This document shows, piece by piece, positions 12,081 to 23,520 of a DNA stretch of 64,000 bases. The stretch is taken from assembly GCA_026182355.1 (NCBI GenBank), contig JAPFBL010000070.1, positions 407,501-471,500 on the forward strand. Reading direction: 5' to 3'. Below the pieces are notes generated by a model. That model was not told the origin of the DNA. It ran no database searches and saw only the letters and a program-made list of their open reading frames with translations. The DNA comes from Hermatobates lingyangjiaoensis (taxonomy: Eukaryota; Arthropoda; Insecta; Hemiptera; Hermatobatidae). The position numbers and the translations under genes were made by a program. The first letter of the stretch is position 1; the number at the start of each line of letters is the position of its first letter.

Positions 12081-12849
12081 TATAACAACCTGAGATTTAC
12101 CAGAGCTCTGTCGTATGGGAAAAGACGCCTAGCAATTCACAAATAAGAATTTCTTTTTCAGATAATGTATCAACAGAAAAGTTCAAAATGTATATCAAGC
12201 TTGTTGTGCCATGACGGCCAAACAGTTACATAAAATGGTTATTTGAGGATTATACCTCTTTTGAATTTTGTTCCATCCTACTCACAAACCCTGAGTATGC
12301 ACTCACACATAATCACACACATACACACACACACACACACACCCAGTGACAAGAATTGAAACGTATTTTATTCATCTCAGGAAACTTGATAATGTATATT
12401 CAATATGAAAGCTCAAATCTCGATAGTTTTATCTGAACCCAATACCTTATTTATATTTCACACAGATACGTTAAAAGAACATAATACGATTGGAAAAGAA
12501 TGGAATGTAATTTAAAACAGTCATTTTAAATATTATTTTAAAACTAGAATTAGTTTAAACTTTTTAAAATAGTTTATCTTTGCACCATCTACCGATGAAA
12601 TGAGAGTAGTACTTCTAAAACCATTTGACTAACAAATAAATGATACAAGAAATGTGGCGTAGGAGCATACGTAGAAATACGTCCTAAAAGGGCATTGTGA
12701 GAAGGTGTTAATGATTTGTGTTCACGAAAGAATCTCTCGACTTGACAACAATCGTACAGTACTGCAGAAAACCCCACTACGGCAGTAACAGCCACACGTC
12801 TTCTAAAACTTCGACCAATACTTTCATAGTTAACATTTAAATGTATATG

Positions 12850-13081
12850 TATATATGATCAAACCAAAATAAGAAATGGGAAAACAAGAATAAGATCTTT
12901 CAACCGTAACAAGCGGTCTTTGTCAGAGTCAAAAACCCAACTGAGTTGTATATGTATATATATGTATATGTATATATGATCAAACCACAATAAGAAATGG
13001 GAAAACAAGACTAAGATCTTGTTTTCCCATTTCTTATTGTGGTTTGATCATTGATTGTTATTTCACTTGTTTATGTGAAAT

Positions 13082-13110
<29 letters not shown>
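12850..13110. repeat. GACCG-family copies, rearranged
   Basis: A minus copy at 12855-12945 (core mutated to CUGACAA) is followed by a (TATATG)n spacer. A short inverted pair at 12976-13060 has lost the core-containing middle and keeps only the gaaatgggaaaacaagacta arms. (TA)n borders the right end at 13084-13118. Confidence 0.75.
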
Positions 13111-13121
<11 letters not shown>

Positions 13122-13483
13122 CAATTTTAAAAGAAACTAGCAGACATGCAAGTCTTTTACGGGATTTAACCAAAATTCAGGGATGATATGTCTGATCCTA
13201 AAATATTATTAGAAATCATAAAATAATAGAAAGGATCTAGTATTAAAATATCTCCTTAGATATTGACATGAAATTTGATTTTATTTAAGGCATACTTCTT
13301 ATTTAGTACGCGGGTAGGTATAACTTTCTTTTCTAAAGCGAATAAAATTTTATAAACGCAAAGAAAATTAAAATTAATTAACGATACCTAATTACTGCTG
13401 TAAAAATACATCTATATTTTTAGTTATATACCTGTATACCTGCGTGGCTGGCCAAATACAGTTTAAAAATCCATAACTTTGCT

Positions 13484-13535
13484 TCTACGTTGAAGGGATG
13501 GTTCAACCAATTTTCGGTTGAACCATCATCAGGAG
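13484..13535 (-). repeat. GGUU-hairpin hammerhead-like motif
   Basis: On the minus strand 13532-13508 reads CUGAUGA, an extra U, the minimal hairpin GGU-UCA-ACC, GAA, AAUU, G. The last base is G, which would be inactive in a canonical hammerhead. The sequence is embedded in a longer inverted word ggttgaaccat. Related copies lie at 15385-15420 and 42825-42850. Confidence 0.55.
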
Positions 13536-13849
13536 AGTAGAGATAGGGACGCCAAGCGCAATTGCGAGCGACGCACAGTGGGGCAAAATCACAAAATGCT
13601 GGGCAAAATATGAAAACAATATCCGAATTAAATGAAACTTTGTACACCATGGTTTTTTTGCATGCTTATTATGGTTCTGATGTCAAAATTAGAAAACACA
13701 AAATGGCGTATACAGTATGGCGGATTAAGTTTAAAAAAAATTTGAAAATACGTTTAAATTGAATACGTAACACGTGATTATTCAAACTACAGTTGTAGAA
13801 ATCCACTGATTATTTTTCTTTGAATAATAATTTGTAATGTAATACTTAG

Positions 13850-14235
13850 TTTTTCTGTTTCGAAATTTATACTTCTGCCTATGAAAAAGGTTTTAAATAA
13901 AGACCGAAACGTTGGCAATGAGAGTTTAATTTGAACCTGAAGAACTGACCGAGTCCAGATAAACTTTAGTTTTGTATATATATATATACTTCGAATAAAA
14001 TGAAAGGTCCGTGTGGACAATAAAAACTTTACCACATAGGAAAGAACACAGAAAGTCATTACAGAACTCATTTCGATATTTCGACATCCGTCGTCATCGG
14101 GAAGAAGTGCGAAGTACACGTGTTGAGAAGAAAACTGCTACTCAGTAGCAAAGTACTGAGTACTTTGAAGTAAGTTCGAAGTGAGTTCTGTAGTGACTTT
14201 CTCTGTTGTTTCCTATGTGTTAAAGTTTATATATA
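13850..14235. repeat. Composite of two terminal-repeat families around (TA)n
   Basis: 13865-13980 (+) has aagaccgaaacgttggcaat followed by cctgaagaactgaccgagtc, the family seen as an inverted pair at 44170-44390. After a short (TA)n, 13990-14115 (-) has gatgtcgaaatatcgaaatg and 14160-14230 (+) its partial inverse ending cctatgtgttaaagtttata. A minus core at 14083-14108 has U4 changed to C (CCGAUGA). Confidence 0.65.
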
Positions 14236-14249
14236 TATATATATATATA

Positions 14250-14380
14250 GATTTCACATAAACACGTGAAATAACAATGAATGATCAAACCACAATATGA
14301 AATGGGATAATAAGACTAAGGTCTTTCAACCGTAACAAGCGGTTTTCGTCTGAGTCAAAAACGCAACTGATGTATATATA
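14250..14380 (-). repeat. GACCG-family terminal repeat, mutated
   Basis: Between (TA)n tracts lies a minus copy with gtttttgactcagacgaaaa and ttgaaagacctt. The CUGACGA core is changed to CAGACGA. Confidence 0.7.
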
Positions 14381-15965
14381 TAAGATATAAATAGTAAATA
14401 AATTAATAAACGTAATTCTTAATTAAATCAATCTAGACATAATAATAATTGAATTGAAATGCACAATTATGATATAGTGTAAATAGTAATTATAAATTGT
14501 TTATATTTTTTTTTATTATTAGATACTTCTAGAATGTATATGCTTACTTAATTAGTTTTCTTTATCAAGGTCAAATGAAATATTTAAAACACTTATAAAA
14601 ATACACTATAATTATTATTATTATATAATTATTAAAATTATATAGTACAACCGCAAAATTAATAATGTACTTATTTAGAGCTTGGAAATAATAGATATAA
14701 AAAAGTAATTAAAATATGTAAATTTACTTAATATAACGTAATGTTAATTAAGTGAATTTTAATATAAAATTGCCAAAAATACAACTTTGATCTGTCGTAC
14801 ACTAAGTTTCACGAAATGCAGAATAGCAGCTAATAGCAGTTTTTTTTCGACATGTAGATAACTAAATAGTAAAGAATGATTTTTTTTATAAATTCGAGGT
14901 GGAACTCTGCGTAATGTATAACTGTTTCCAACTTTGAAAAATAAAATGAAAACATTATTGTATGATTTTGTTTAAATATTAATATTTAATTAGGTGAAGT
15001 CAACATGTTTTGTTCAGTAATTATATACAGGTAAATATTATACTCACCATCATAATTTACGTCTATTTAAAATTATCATAATTGCTGAGAACGGAAAATT
15101 TGACACGTGTTTAAAATAACAGCTGACTCGAGATCGCTGTGTCGTGTAAGAGCTGTTCTCTCAACGGCTACGTTTGTAAGGCTGTAGAGTGTTTCTGTTA
15201 TACCTTGGATTTTATTTAGCCGTGAAAATAGACATTCTGGGAACTTAACTACCCAACTGCTTACCTAAAATTATCTATAAGAAAACTTGTTTTTTCGACT
15301 TTTGAGCAGCTTATTGGGATTTTGCCCCACTGTGCGACGGTTGGAAACTCCAACCTCGCTTGTCAAGTGCGCCCGGTTCACTATTTCTACTCTCCTGATG
15401 ATGGTTCAATCAAAAATAGAGACTGCAAGTGTGTTCGTCCCTTTACTCTGTGTCTATAGTTTACTGGGAAACGTTTTGTTGTCCTTTGTGGATCGATTTC
15501 CTGTTTATTATTTATTAATATAAATGATTTTTAATTAATACTTAGTTTTCCATTTAAAAATTTTATACTTCTGTAAGTTCTTTCGCTTATACATTGTGAA
15601 AATGTCTATTGTATTTTCTTATTTGTAACTTTTGCACTTTTTATGTGTTTGATTTTGTAATGATTTTATTATTTCATATATTTGCTCTGTTTCATAAGGC
15701 CTATGAAAAAGGCTTTAAATAAAATCTGAAATGCACCATAGCAGCAAACATTCCCTTAAGCATATTGTATTACAGCTCAGGGTTGTTTCAGCGTCGACCT
15801 TCTTACTGGTTGCCTCTAATTTTCAAGCAGTTTTGCCCTGGGTGGGTGGTAATTCGCATAACAAACTCGCCAAGGTGATAGAAGTACAATGGGATCTTGG
15901 TGAAACAGGGACAATGAAAACAAACTTGAAACCCACATTATTACTATTTATATATCAAACTTAGT

Positions 15966-16135
15966 GCTAAAAGAAGCTTTCAACCTTCCTAGGTCATCTT
16001 CAGATTTTACATATAAAATTAACTAAATATACTAATAGGGTGCAAGTAACGTCTGCATTAAAAATAAATCGACAAGAACAACTTAATTTTATATGTAATC
16101 TGAAGGTGATCTAGAAAGGTTGAAAGCTTGTTATA
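15966..16135. repeat. Inverted pair with GACCU-hairpin hammerhead-like core
   Basis: The minus core (15974-16003) reads CUGAAGA, extra U, stem GACCU/AGGUU, GAA, AGCU, U. The plus arm (about 16080-16130) has a mutated version (ctgaaggtgatctagaaagg). Similarity extends outside the cores on both sides (taagaaggt...gtcgac words at 15790-15815 and 16285-16305). Confidence 0.68.
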
Positions 16136-16428
16136 GTGCAAAGTTTAGTTTATAAATAGGTATCTACTGAGTTTACAGTTTGCTTTTATTGCCCCTGTTT
16201 CACCCAGAACCCTTTGTACTTCTATGTCCCTGGCAAGTTTGTTATGACAATTACAGCCCAGAGCTAGAAAATTAGAGGCGACCAGTAAGAAGGTGGTCAA
16301 CGATGAAACAGCCGTGAGCTACAATAAAAGAAACATATTCTATTAAAATAGAAGTTGATATATTAAAATGACCACCACTTGTACTTTTTCCGATCTTAAC
16401 TGGATGGTAATTTATAGAATTGTTTCAG

Positions 16429-16579
16429 GAATGAAGAGAATGTTGTAGGAAGTTGGTTGGTGAGAAGTTTGAAATGGAATCATGGAGAAGAGCGAGAAAA
16501 GTTTGTAACAGAACACCCTTTGAGGCACAACAGAGCCCGGCAGCACCAGCTGGCAGCTGAGCGTCGCAATAACGCCAAG
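16429..16579 (+). CDS. Exon of a type I membrane protein gene (basic stalk)
   Basis: The acceptor tgtttcag|g and donor AAG|GTAAGC bound 151 bp. One base completes the split arginine codon from 6551, then 50 open codons follow to a phase-0 end. The peptide runs from NEENVVGSWLVRSLKW through HPLRHNRARQ to AAERRNNAK. It is strongly basic and contains RHNR, a minimal R-x-x-R cleavage motif. Phase agrees with both neighbours, which is the main reason for joining them. Codon use and GC are clearly above the surrounding AT-rich DNA. The family is not recognised; a juxtamembrane ectodomain segment, possibly proteolytically cleaved, is inferred. Confidence 0.8.
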
Positions 16580-16837
16580 GTAAGCCGGCACAAGTGTCAA
16601 TTCACCTCATACTGTCGGCGTTTTAGCCCATGCCGGCCACATCAGTGCTGATTAGCCGTAACATGACATACGAACTGAATGCTCCCACAGCTGCAACTGT
16701 AACATTTCGGACTTTTCAAGTAAAATTTGTTCGTAGAAAACAGAGCTTAATGATCCTACTAATATATAATTTCTTTTTATTTGTTTGAACACCTGTGATA
16801 TAAATTTTGATATGCATATAACGTCTAAATGACAGAA

Positions 16838-16885
16838 AAAGGACTCTGATATCGACCAAAATAACTGGTCTTCATCAGAGTCTCA
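16838..16885 (-). repeat. Hammerhead-like relic with GACCA hairpin
   Basis: The minus strand reads ctctgatgaagaccagttat followed by tttggtcgatatcag: CUGAUGA, extra A, stem GACCA/UGGUC, then GAUAUC where other families have GAA plus AUAU. A gactctgat word follows in inverted order. Confidence 0.5.
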
Positions 16886-17579
16886 CTTTAATTGAAAGGA
16901 ATAAAAACAGACATGTGCTGTCGGATTAAGAGGGGAAGAGGATATTATAAGCATTTCAAAGCGTAAAAGACTGGGAATGGGAGGAGAGTAACAAAGGAGT
17001 TTAGACAGAAAAAAAGTAAAAATTATTTGCATGTTGTTGAAAATCAGGTGCCTGAAACTAGTGCTTATCCTAATTTGAATAAACTTCATTATTCAGTGGT
17101 TAAAGCCAAACAAAATAGGGCCCCATTTTTGTTCATATATAATGAGAATTATGTTCTAAATTTAGACGGAAGCTAAAGAGTGGTGGAAAGCCATTAATGT
17201 TAAGTAATATTATCGAGTCTTCATTAATTCAATTTAATAAATTAACCACTATAAAGATTACTGATGTTTATATAAATTCAACTCAATATTAAAGATAGTA
17301 ATAATCTTGCATACTGGCTTTTCATACGATTTTATATGAAAATAAACTTTTATGTATGAGCTATACGTACAAAACTATTATGCAATATCTACACTTTTGA
17401 AAATCAACTCATTATCTATAAAATATTTAAAACTAAGAATCCATAAGCGAAATAATAATAAAAAAATATCATGACTCAGAACTTTTAGTTATAGACAAAC
17501 CATTATTATTATTATCAAAATTTGTTTCTACTTCACTAAATATGCAAGCAGTTATTGAATGGTATTTACTTGTGATTAG

Positions 17580-17815
17580 AAAGGAAAGGAAGCCCTAAGT
17601 TCTCACATACAAAAATGATTTAATCAAATGACGCGTTTCGAACCCTTAATGTTCATCATCAGGGTACATTTACAATACATACCAAATTTGTATAAAAATG
17701 TTGTTTGTATTGTAGATGTAACCTGATGATGAATACTATGTGTTTGAAACATAGTATTTGAATGTGTTTGACTAGACCATTTATGTGTGTAAAGACTTAG
17801 TTTTTTTTCCTTCTT
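17580..17815. repeat. Inverted pair with GAAC-hairpin hammerhead-like cores
   Basis: The minus core at 17630-17662 is CUGAUGA, extra U, stem GAAC/GUUC, GAA, ACGCGU, C. The plus core at 17723-17753 is CUGAUGA, extra U, a 6-bp stem GAAUAC/GUGUUU, GAA, ACAU, A. Arms ending in tgtgtgtaaagacttag are inverted around about 17690. The pair resembles those at 24418-24700 and 28163-28382. Confidence 0.72.
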
Positions 17816-18254
17816 TAACATTGTACTTCTTTAACTCGTCGTTACATTAAAACTAGTTTTATATAGGCTGTGATAGCCGCTCACCTTATTTATGAAGATA
17901 GTCACTTAGACAAAGTCTTGGATGAGTGACCTTGCCGTTTACTTTTGTATTGAAAGTACAAGAGGTTTGTGAGAGGTGAGTACGTCAAGAAAATCCAGTT
18001 GTCCTTGAGAGCTGGATTTCAGTGGTAATATTCAGGCCACAAGTTTGTTATAATATTTTCTGGGCTAGTGAATATATCTTTTTAATTGTAGACCAGTACA
18101 AATATATATCATCTTCATAGCTGGCCTAAATAGTAGCCATTTAAACTGTTTCAATATATCCCTCTTTATTTATCCAAAACACAAGTTAGCAAGAAGTCGG
18201 CCAGATCTAAATCCATTGCAACTGTATTTCTAGAAAATTACCGAATATTTGAAA

Positions 18255-18276
18255 AGATTATATATGTATATATATG

Positions 18277-18314
<38 letters not shown>

Positions 18315-18366
18315 CGTGTGTGTGTGTGTTTGCGTGTGCGTGTGCGTGAGTGTGTGCGTATGCGTG
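18255..18366. repeat. (TATG)n / (TG)n microsatellite
   Basis: Alternating (TATATG), (TG) and gtgtgcgtg units lead directly into the decamer minisatellite. Confidence 0.85.
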
Positions 18367-18975
18367 GCGTGTGCGGGAATCTGTGGGAATGAGTGAGAAT
18401 GAGTGGGAAAAAGTGGGAATGTGTGGGAATGAGTGAGAATGAGTGAGAATGAGTGGGAAAAAGTGGGAATGAGTGAGAATGAGTGGGAAAAAGTGGGAAT
18501 GTGTGGGAATGAGTGAGAATGAGTGGGAAAAAGTGGGAATGAGTGAGAATGAGTGGGAAAAAGTGGGAATGAGTGAGAATGAGTGGGAAAAAGTGGGAAT
18601 GTGTGGGAATGAGTAGGAAAAAGTGGGAATGTGTGGGAATGAGTAGGAAAAAGTGGGAATGTGTGGGAATGAGTGAGGATGAGTGGGAAAAAGTGGGAAT
18701 GAGTGAGAATGAGTGGGAATGAGTGGGAATGTGTGGGAATGAGTGGGGAAAAGTGGGAATGTGTGGGAAAAAGTGGGAATGTGTGGGAATAAGTGAGAAT
18801 GAGTGGGAAAAAGTGGGAATGTGTGGGAATGAGTGGGAAAAATTGGGAATGTGTGGGAATGAGTGAGACTGAGTGGGAAAAAGTGGGAATGAGTGAGAAT
18901 GAGTGGGAAAAAGTGGGAATGTGTGAGAATGAGTGGGAAAGTGTGGGAATGTGTGGGAATGAGTGGGAATAAGTG
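18367..18975. repeat. 10-bp purine-rich minisatellite with higher-order order
   Basis: About 60 units of ten bases belong to a few types: gtgggaatga, gtgagaatga, gtgggaaaaa and gtgggaatgt. They recur in ordered blocks of 30-60 bp, so the array grew by duplicating groups of units. The plus strand is almost entirely G, A and T, with virtually no C, and has regular GGG runs, giving strong strand asymmetry. Confidence 0.93.
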
Positions 18976-19120
18976 AATGAGTTGGGTTTTTGACTCTGAC
19001 GAAGACCGCTTGTTACGGTTGAAAGATCTTAGTCTTGTTTTCCCATTTCTTATTATGGTTTGATCATTGATTGTTATTTCACGTGTTTATGTGAAATCTT
19101 TATATATATATATATATATA
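18976..19120 (+). repeat. GACCG-family terminal repeat with intact core
   Basis: Core 18996-19030 reads CUGACGA, extra A, GACCG/CGGUU, GAA, AGAUCU, U. It is followed by gttttcccatttcttatt, gtttgatcattgattgttat, a small hairpin tttcac...gtgaaa and (TA)n. It abuts the decamer minisatellite without a gap. Confidence 0.8.
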
Positions 19121-19129
19121 CCATGATAA

Positions 19130-19275
19130 ACGAAAAACGGTCCGGCAGGACAAATAACAATTAAAATAAGTAGTGACACATAAACAGAAACACAACAAAG
19201 ACTCACTTTTCAATATTTCGACCGTAATGGCGGTCGTCCTCAGGAGAAGAAGTGAATTGACGGAGGGACGACAGT
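19130..19275 (-). repeat. ACCG-family terminal repeat with intact core
   Basis: The minus core at 19212-19243 reads CUGAGGA, extra C, stem GACCG/CGGUC (5 perfect pairs), GAA, AUAU, U, then gaaaagtgagtctttgttgt. A shortened sibling lies at 5728-5822. A-rich low-complexity sequence follows at 19350-19520. Confidence 0.78.
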
Positions 19276-19554
19276 CAACTGAAGAACTCACTGGGTGAGG
19301 GCTAAAGCAGTGCTGCCGCAAAGGAGACAAATAAAAAAGGAACTAGGAAGTCGAGAGCAAAAAAAAAAATAAAAAAAAAATGTTTTTGAAAGGTAGAAAA
19401 ATGTTAAGAAAAGAAAAAAATAAAGAAAATATATAGAACAATTAAAAATAAAAAAAAAAATAAAAAATAAAAAAAAATAAATAAATAAATAAAAAAATTA
19501 AAAAATAAATAAATAAATAAAATATATATATATATATATATAAACGATCCAAAA

Positions 19555-19734
19555 CGGACAAATATAGTTCAATATAGAAAAAGAAACATAGAGAAATCAA
19601 AAGAACACACTTACAGTCTCTAATTTTCGGTTTGAACTGTCTTATCTCTCCTGAAGACGGTAGAAACCGAAAATTATAGACTGTAAGTGTGTTCTTTTGA
19701 TTTCTCTATGTTTCTTTTTCTATATTGAACACTA

Positions 19735-19765
<31 letters not shown>
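19555..19765. repeat. Inverted pair with GGU-hairpin core between (TA)n tracts
   Basis: The plus core at 19651-19676 reads CUGAAGA, extra C, hairpin GGU-AGAA-ACC, GAA, AAUU, A. The flanking words gactgtaagtgtgttctttt and gatttctctatgtttctttt occur inverted on the left side. (TA)n lies at both ends. Confidence 0.75.
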
Positions 19766-19769
<4 letters not shown>

Positions 19770-20472
19770 TTAGAATGCACTACAGTTTCAGCATTCACGA
19801 TCTTCAGACTGATTCTATATTAAGAACCAACTTCCTGATATCACGATATAACAAGTAAAGGAACTTGCAAAATGATATGTTTAAAATAAATAAGAATAAC
19901 ATTTATTTTATTTATTTATATATGAAAGAATAAAATAAATATGGAATATGAAATACTATAAAAATAAGAGTAGTGTAAATAGAACTATCAAATGTTATAG
20001 ATGTATACAAAAAGAATGAAGAAGGCTATACCATATATCAGAAATGTAAAGAGCAAAGATTGACGAAGTAATTTGAAAAGAAAAGTCGTTTTAAAACAGT
20101 TAATCTGAAATAAAACTCCATTACAATGGTGTAGGACATAATAGAAAGAGTACAAATGGCCAAATAGGATGCCAACTAAAGTCGTTAGTTATTTAGTTCT
20201 CTTATATCCCTTTACAGCCTACCTTTGTCATTTGTACATTCTCTATTATTCCTTATTTTCTTTTAATCTTTTATAATGAGGTTAAGTCTTTTATGAAAAT
20301 TTTTCGATTAAAGTACTTGGTCACTTTTTGATTTTCATATATAGCTTTGTTTAGTCCTTTTATTTATATATGTCGGCTTATATTTATTAAACTTCGGTTT
20401 GTAATCAGAAGCTATTAATTTTGGACTTAATCCTCAATTATCAAATTAGTATATAACTTATTATTCATATTC

Positions 20473-20473
<1 letters not shown>

Positions 20474-20555
<82 letters not shown>

Positions 20556-20556
20556 C
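20474..20556. repeat. (CA)n(TA)n compound microsatellite
   Basis: About 16 CA units pass directly into about 24 TA units. Confidence 0.95.
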
Positions 20557-20614
20557 AGTTTATCAGTATATATAAATGTATGAGAGTAGCAGTTTGTTTC
20601 TCAACGAGAGTACT

Positions 20615-20660
20615 TGTGTTCTTTCCTATGTGTTAAAGTTTATATATATATATATATCAA
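20615..20660 (+). repeat. Terminal-repeat fragment
   Basis: The words gtgttctttcctatgtgtta and aagtttatatatat match the outer end of the copy at 14200-14240. Confidence 0.5.
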
Positions 20661-20688
20661 AGCCAAAAACCCACTAGATGCAGAAACA

Positions 20689-21219
20689 TCATTGTGAGGG
20701 TTTGAGAGGAGTGGGAGGGAAGAGTGGTATTTTAAAAGGGTGGAAAGTGCAGGAAAGGACAATAGTCCAGAGAGAGATGTTTGGGAAAACACTGGAGTAC
20801 AGTAAGAAAGAGTAAAAAACTATCCAGTAGCTGTCAACCCTCTTAGAAGAGACTATTGCCCTCGTAACGAGAGTATCAAGTTTGAAGAGACCGTTACTAA
20901 TGTTTATAATATTTGATCTATTAAATTTAGTTAGAGAGGAATCAATAATATTTCTTAACAACATCAATTTTTTATAGGTAATAAATTTTGCTCCTGTTCA
21001 ATTAATATAATGATTTTCATTATTTTTATGCAAGAATAAGGCACTACTTTTTTCCTGTCTACTTCTATTGTATTGGTGTTGTTTTACACGTATGTTTACA
21101 TACGAGTATTTACCAGGTTGACCAATATAAATATTATGGCAATTCTTGCACGGAATTTTATGAATACCACCGGACTCCAATTCCCTGGGAGAGTTTTTTA
21201 TTAACATATTGCCTAACAT
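20689..21219 (-). pseudogene. PLE C-terminus with GIY-YIG endonuclease, interrupted
   Basis: Two open stretches in the same frame (21219-20998 and 20967-20689) are separated by a single TGA. The first has GGIHKIPCKNCHNIYIGQ, the GIY-YIG core with the CxxC lead-in seen in Penelope-like elements, then the NIRVKQH arginine and SALFLHKNNENH. After the stop come GAKFITYKK, RNIIDSSLTKFN and NISNGLFKLD, typical of the PLE C-terminal end; the usual catalytic Glu position reads Asp (IIDSS). PLE proteins prime and integrate by nicking DNA with this domain. The relic lacks its reverse transcriptase. It belongs to a different PLE lineage from 46.5 and 49.8 kb. Confidence 0.8.
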
Positions 21220-21439
21220 TTCTTAATTTGATATTTGATAAAAAAAAGTAGTGAATTAATGAATAGGCACTCAGAAAACTGGTCCTCGGACCTGAAAAGT
21301 ATCTAGTCTTGTCACTGAAACCGGTTTTAACCATCTCTCTGATTGACTTACATCTTGCTGAACCTTAAGCTTAGGAGTGATGCTTGAAACAACTTTTCCC
21401 TCCATGCCTGATAATGGCTGTCATTGAAAGGCAAGTAAA

Positions 21440-21550
21440 TAACATCTGTCACGTCATTGCGCGTCTCGGTCGACGTCAAGGTTACGCTAACCGTGCTTCA
21501 CCGCCATCAGTTACGTCACAATGCCTCTTAGCACAGAGTGACGCAGATGC
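21440..21550. promoter_or_regulatory. Cluster of CRE/bZIP-like sites in intron
   Basis: Three ACGTCA half-sites (21451-21456, 21473-21478, 21513-21518) and one TGACGC (21539-21544) fall within about 95 bp of GC-richer intronic DNA. attgcgc and ttacgctaa nearby resemble C/EBP-type half-sites. The segment stands out from its AT-rich surroundings and is not part of a recognised repeat. An enhancer role is inference only. Confidence 0.35.
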
Positions 21551-21886
21551 AATTATTCCGCAAATACACACTCACTTCCATGAATAATGCGACCAAACCA
21601 GTAGTCCGCGCACCTCCATTATTAAAATGAACTTCCACGAATAATATATCCATTTCATAATAATGTAATGCCTCTTTGGTGGAAAAATCCGCAGCGTTTT
21701 TTTTATCGTTTTCTTTTACGCAACACGATTAATTTCCTTAGTGTAGTGAATATATTCTGTAGTGTTGTTTTGTTCTATGGAGATAACAGGATGTTTCTTT
21801 TACGTCTTTCTTTATCCCATATTATACTTAAACATGAGATATGAACCTATAAATATTGACGCTTGAAATATAAAGACAATTTAATT

Positions 21887-22030
21887 ATACTGGGGTAAAT
21901 ACATATTATAAAGTCTTCGCAGAAAGAAGTTTTTTAATTCAAACTACTCGTTTCGAATTTAGTTGTGCAATACGTACTTGTGTTGTATTTACCCCAGTAT
22001 GAGTAAATACCACACAATTACGGATCGACA
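21887..22030. repeat. Inverted-repeat element relic
   Basis: Perfect 16-bp inverted words atactggggtaaatac (21887-21902) and gtatttaccccagtat (21985-22000) flank a segment with ctcgtttcgaatttag, a decayed core of the ACGCGU families. The right flank gagtaaataccacacaatta is the same as at 24712 and similar to 59817. Confidence 0.6.
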
Positions 22031-22289
22031 ATTAATGAGTTACAATTTAATTATTACATCTACATATGTACTGGCGAGATGTCGACGACCGCTGTTTAGT
22101 AGTGAATAGTCAGTAAAGTGACTGCAGAAAACTGTTATGTAGGTGGCCTCGGTTTAGGCGTTTACTGGGAACTCAGTGTCAATAATAACATCAATTTGAC
22201 GAATTAAAAATATGAAAGAAGATCAGTATATGTTGAACTCACAGAGAGGGGAGTTTATTTGAGTACATGTAGTGAATGTCCGGACAAGT

Positions 22290-22760
22290 ATAAAGATTGA
22301 ACTACTATTGCCCTTATAAACAGAGCGTATAGGACTTTACTTACTTGGTCTCTTCCATCAAGCTGCTGAACGGATACAGTAGGTGTTATAGAACAATGGA
22401 TACATCAACAAACTTGTTGACACACAACAGAAATACATCTTTGACCTAACCAATAGCAGTCATGAGCAGTACCAGTCAGCTGAAGAGGGAGGAAATCAAA
22501 CTATCTACTGCAGAAATCAGTTCTCCAAGTAATACAAGAAGGATGAAAAGTACAAGGCGATATACCTCGTGGTAAATCAGCTGACCGGCTGAACATCAAC
22601 ATTATTGCATCAGTTATAGAATAGCAAACAACCTTGTTATTAGGAACAATTCACTACAAAGAACTACAAACAATAACAAAGAACTATCTGGTATTACGAT
22701 AAATCTGTAAGTTCCTCAAATCAAGCTACGACACTGTCACGCTGGCACCTTGCTTCCAGA
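22290..22760 (+). pseudogene. PLE fragment downstream of reverse transcriptase, frameshifted
   Basis: Short matching peptides in shifting frames give a PLE-type order: LINRAYRTLL, NNGYINKLVDTQQKYIFDL, IYCRNQF, YKKDEKY and NNLVIRNNSLQ. These correspond to the conserved region between the reverse transcriptase core and the GIY-YIG domain of Penelope-like elements. Several stops and frameshifts break it. It lies about 1 kb from the GIY-YIG relic at 20.7-21.2 kb but in the opposite orientation, so the two are separate copies. Confidence 0.65.
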
Positions 22761-23310
22761 GTACCTAAAGACAATACCCAGAATCTCCATAAAATAAAAG
22801 TAAGCCGTGAGTCATTAACTAAAAACATTTAAATAAGATATCAGGAGAAAGATGGTATCGGGGTACAAGCACTTTGGAGTATCTAAAGTGGCTAAAGGGC
22901 AGCACGTTAAAGTAGTCGGCCTGATTTGATTTTGGTGGTTATATGGCCGAAAGGCTTAGGAACATATATAAAGTCAAAACAGGTATCGGGGTACAAATTA
23001 AAATATTTCTGTATAAACGGTCAAGTTAAATGCTTCCACAAAATTTTAAAATTACATGTAGAAACTATATACAAAAACCAAGAAGATAAGCTGGAAAATT
23101 AAGTTTATTTAGTGTCATGAAGTAAAATTAGAAATAGTTAATTGGAAGCCTGTTCTAAATTAAGTTGCTTGGGTAGAGTATAACCTCCCGCACTGAATAT
23201 GTCTGCGTCCATAAATGTATGGATCGTGTTTTTGCTACAGCTAGTATATTTATTGTATTTGATTCGGGTAAACTTGCAGTATAACTGAATTACATATAGT
23301 CATTATTCTA

Positions 23311-23520
23311 TTAGTTATACTGTAGTCTTACAGTATGACTAAGACAAGCAGACTTGAAAACTAATGTAGTATCATCTTTATAACAGCTAATGGAAATGCA
23401 AATGTTTGATGATGAACTAGGATACTGGTCTAGACGTGTGTTGGGATGATCGAAGGTGTAAAGGCTGTGCAACAAGGGTTCTATAACACTACCCTGAGGT
23501 ACACCACTATGGTTTTGCAA
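23311..23520 (-). pseudogene. Non-LTR reverse transcriptase fragment
   Basis: The minus peptide has SGVPQGSVIEPLLHSLYT (motif GVPQGS...L) and, about 30 residues later, CYKDDTTL in place of the catalytic F/YADD. It is a short 5'- and 3'-truncated jockey-like relic. The Ala-to-Lys change in the catalytic box and the lack of flanking motifs show it is dead. Confidence 0.65.

Larger units (their letters stand above)
6552..16428 (+). other. Intron of the membrane-protein gene (9.9 kb)
   Basis: The intron runs from the GTACAA donor to the tgtttcag acceptor at 16428. It holds two hAT-type elements, many terminal-repeat relics and a 36-bp direct repeat. The stretches 7166-8415, 8941-9115, 9310-11070, 12090-12840 and 14400-15960 are AT-rich and show nothing I can identify. 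A (CA)n tract lies at about 12314-12341. Confidence 0.65.

Noticed and set aside
13484..13535. Active hammerhead on minus at 13508-13532
   Set aside because: The core is present but the base after AAUU is G, the one base not cleaved in canonical hammerheads, so I list it only as a family member.
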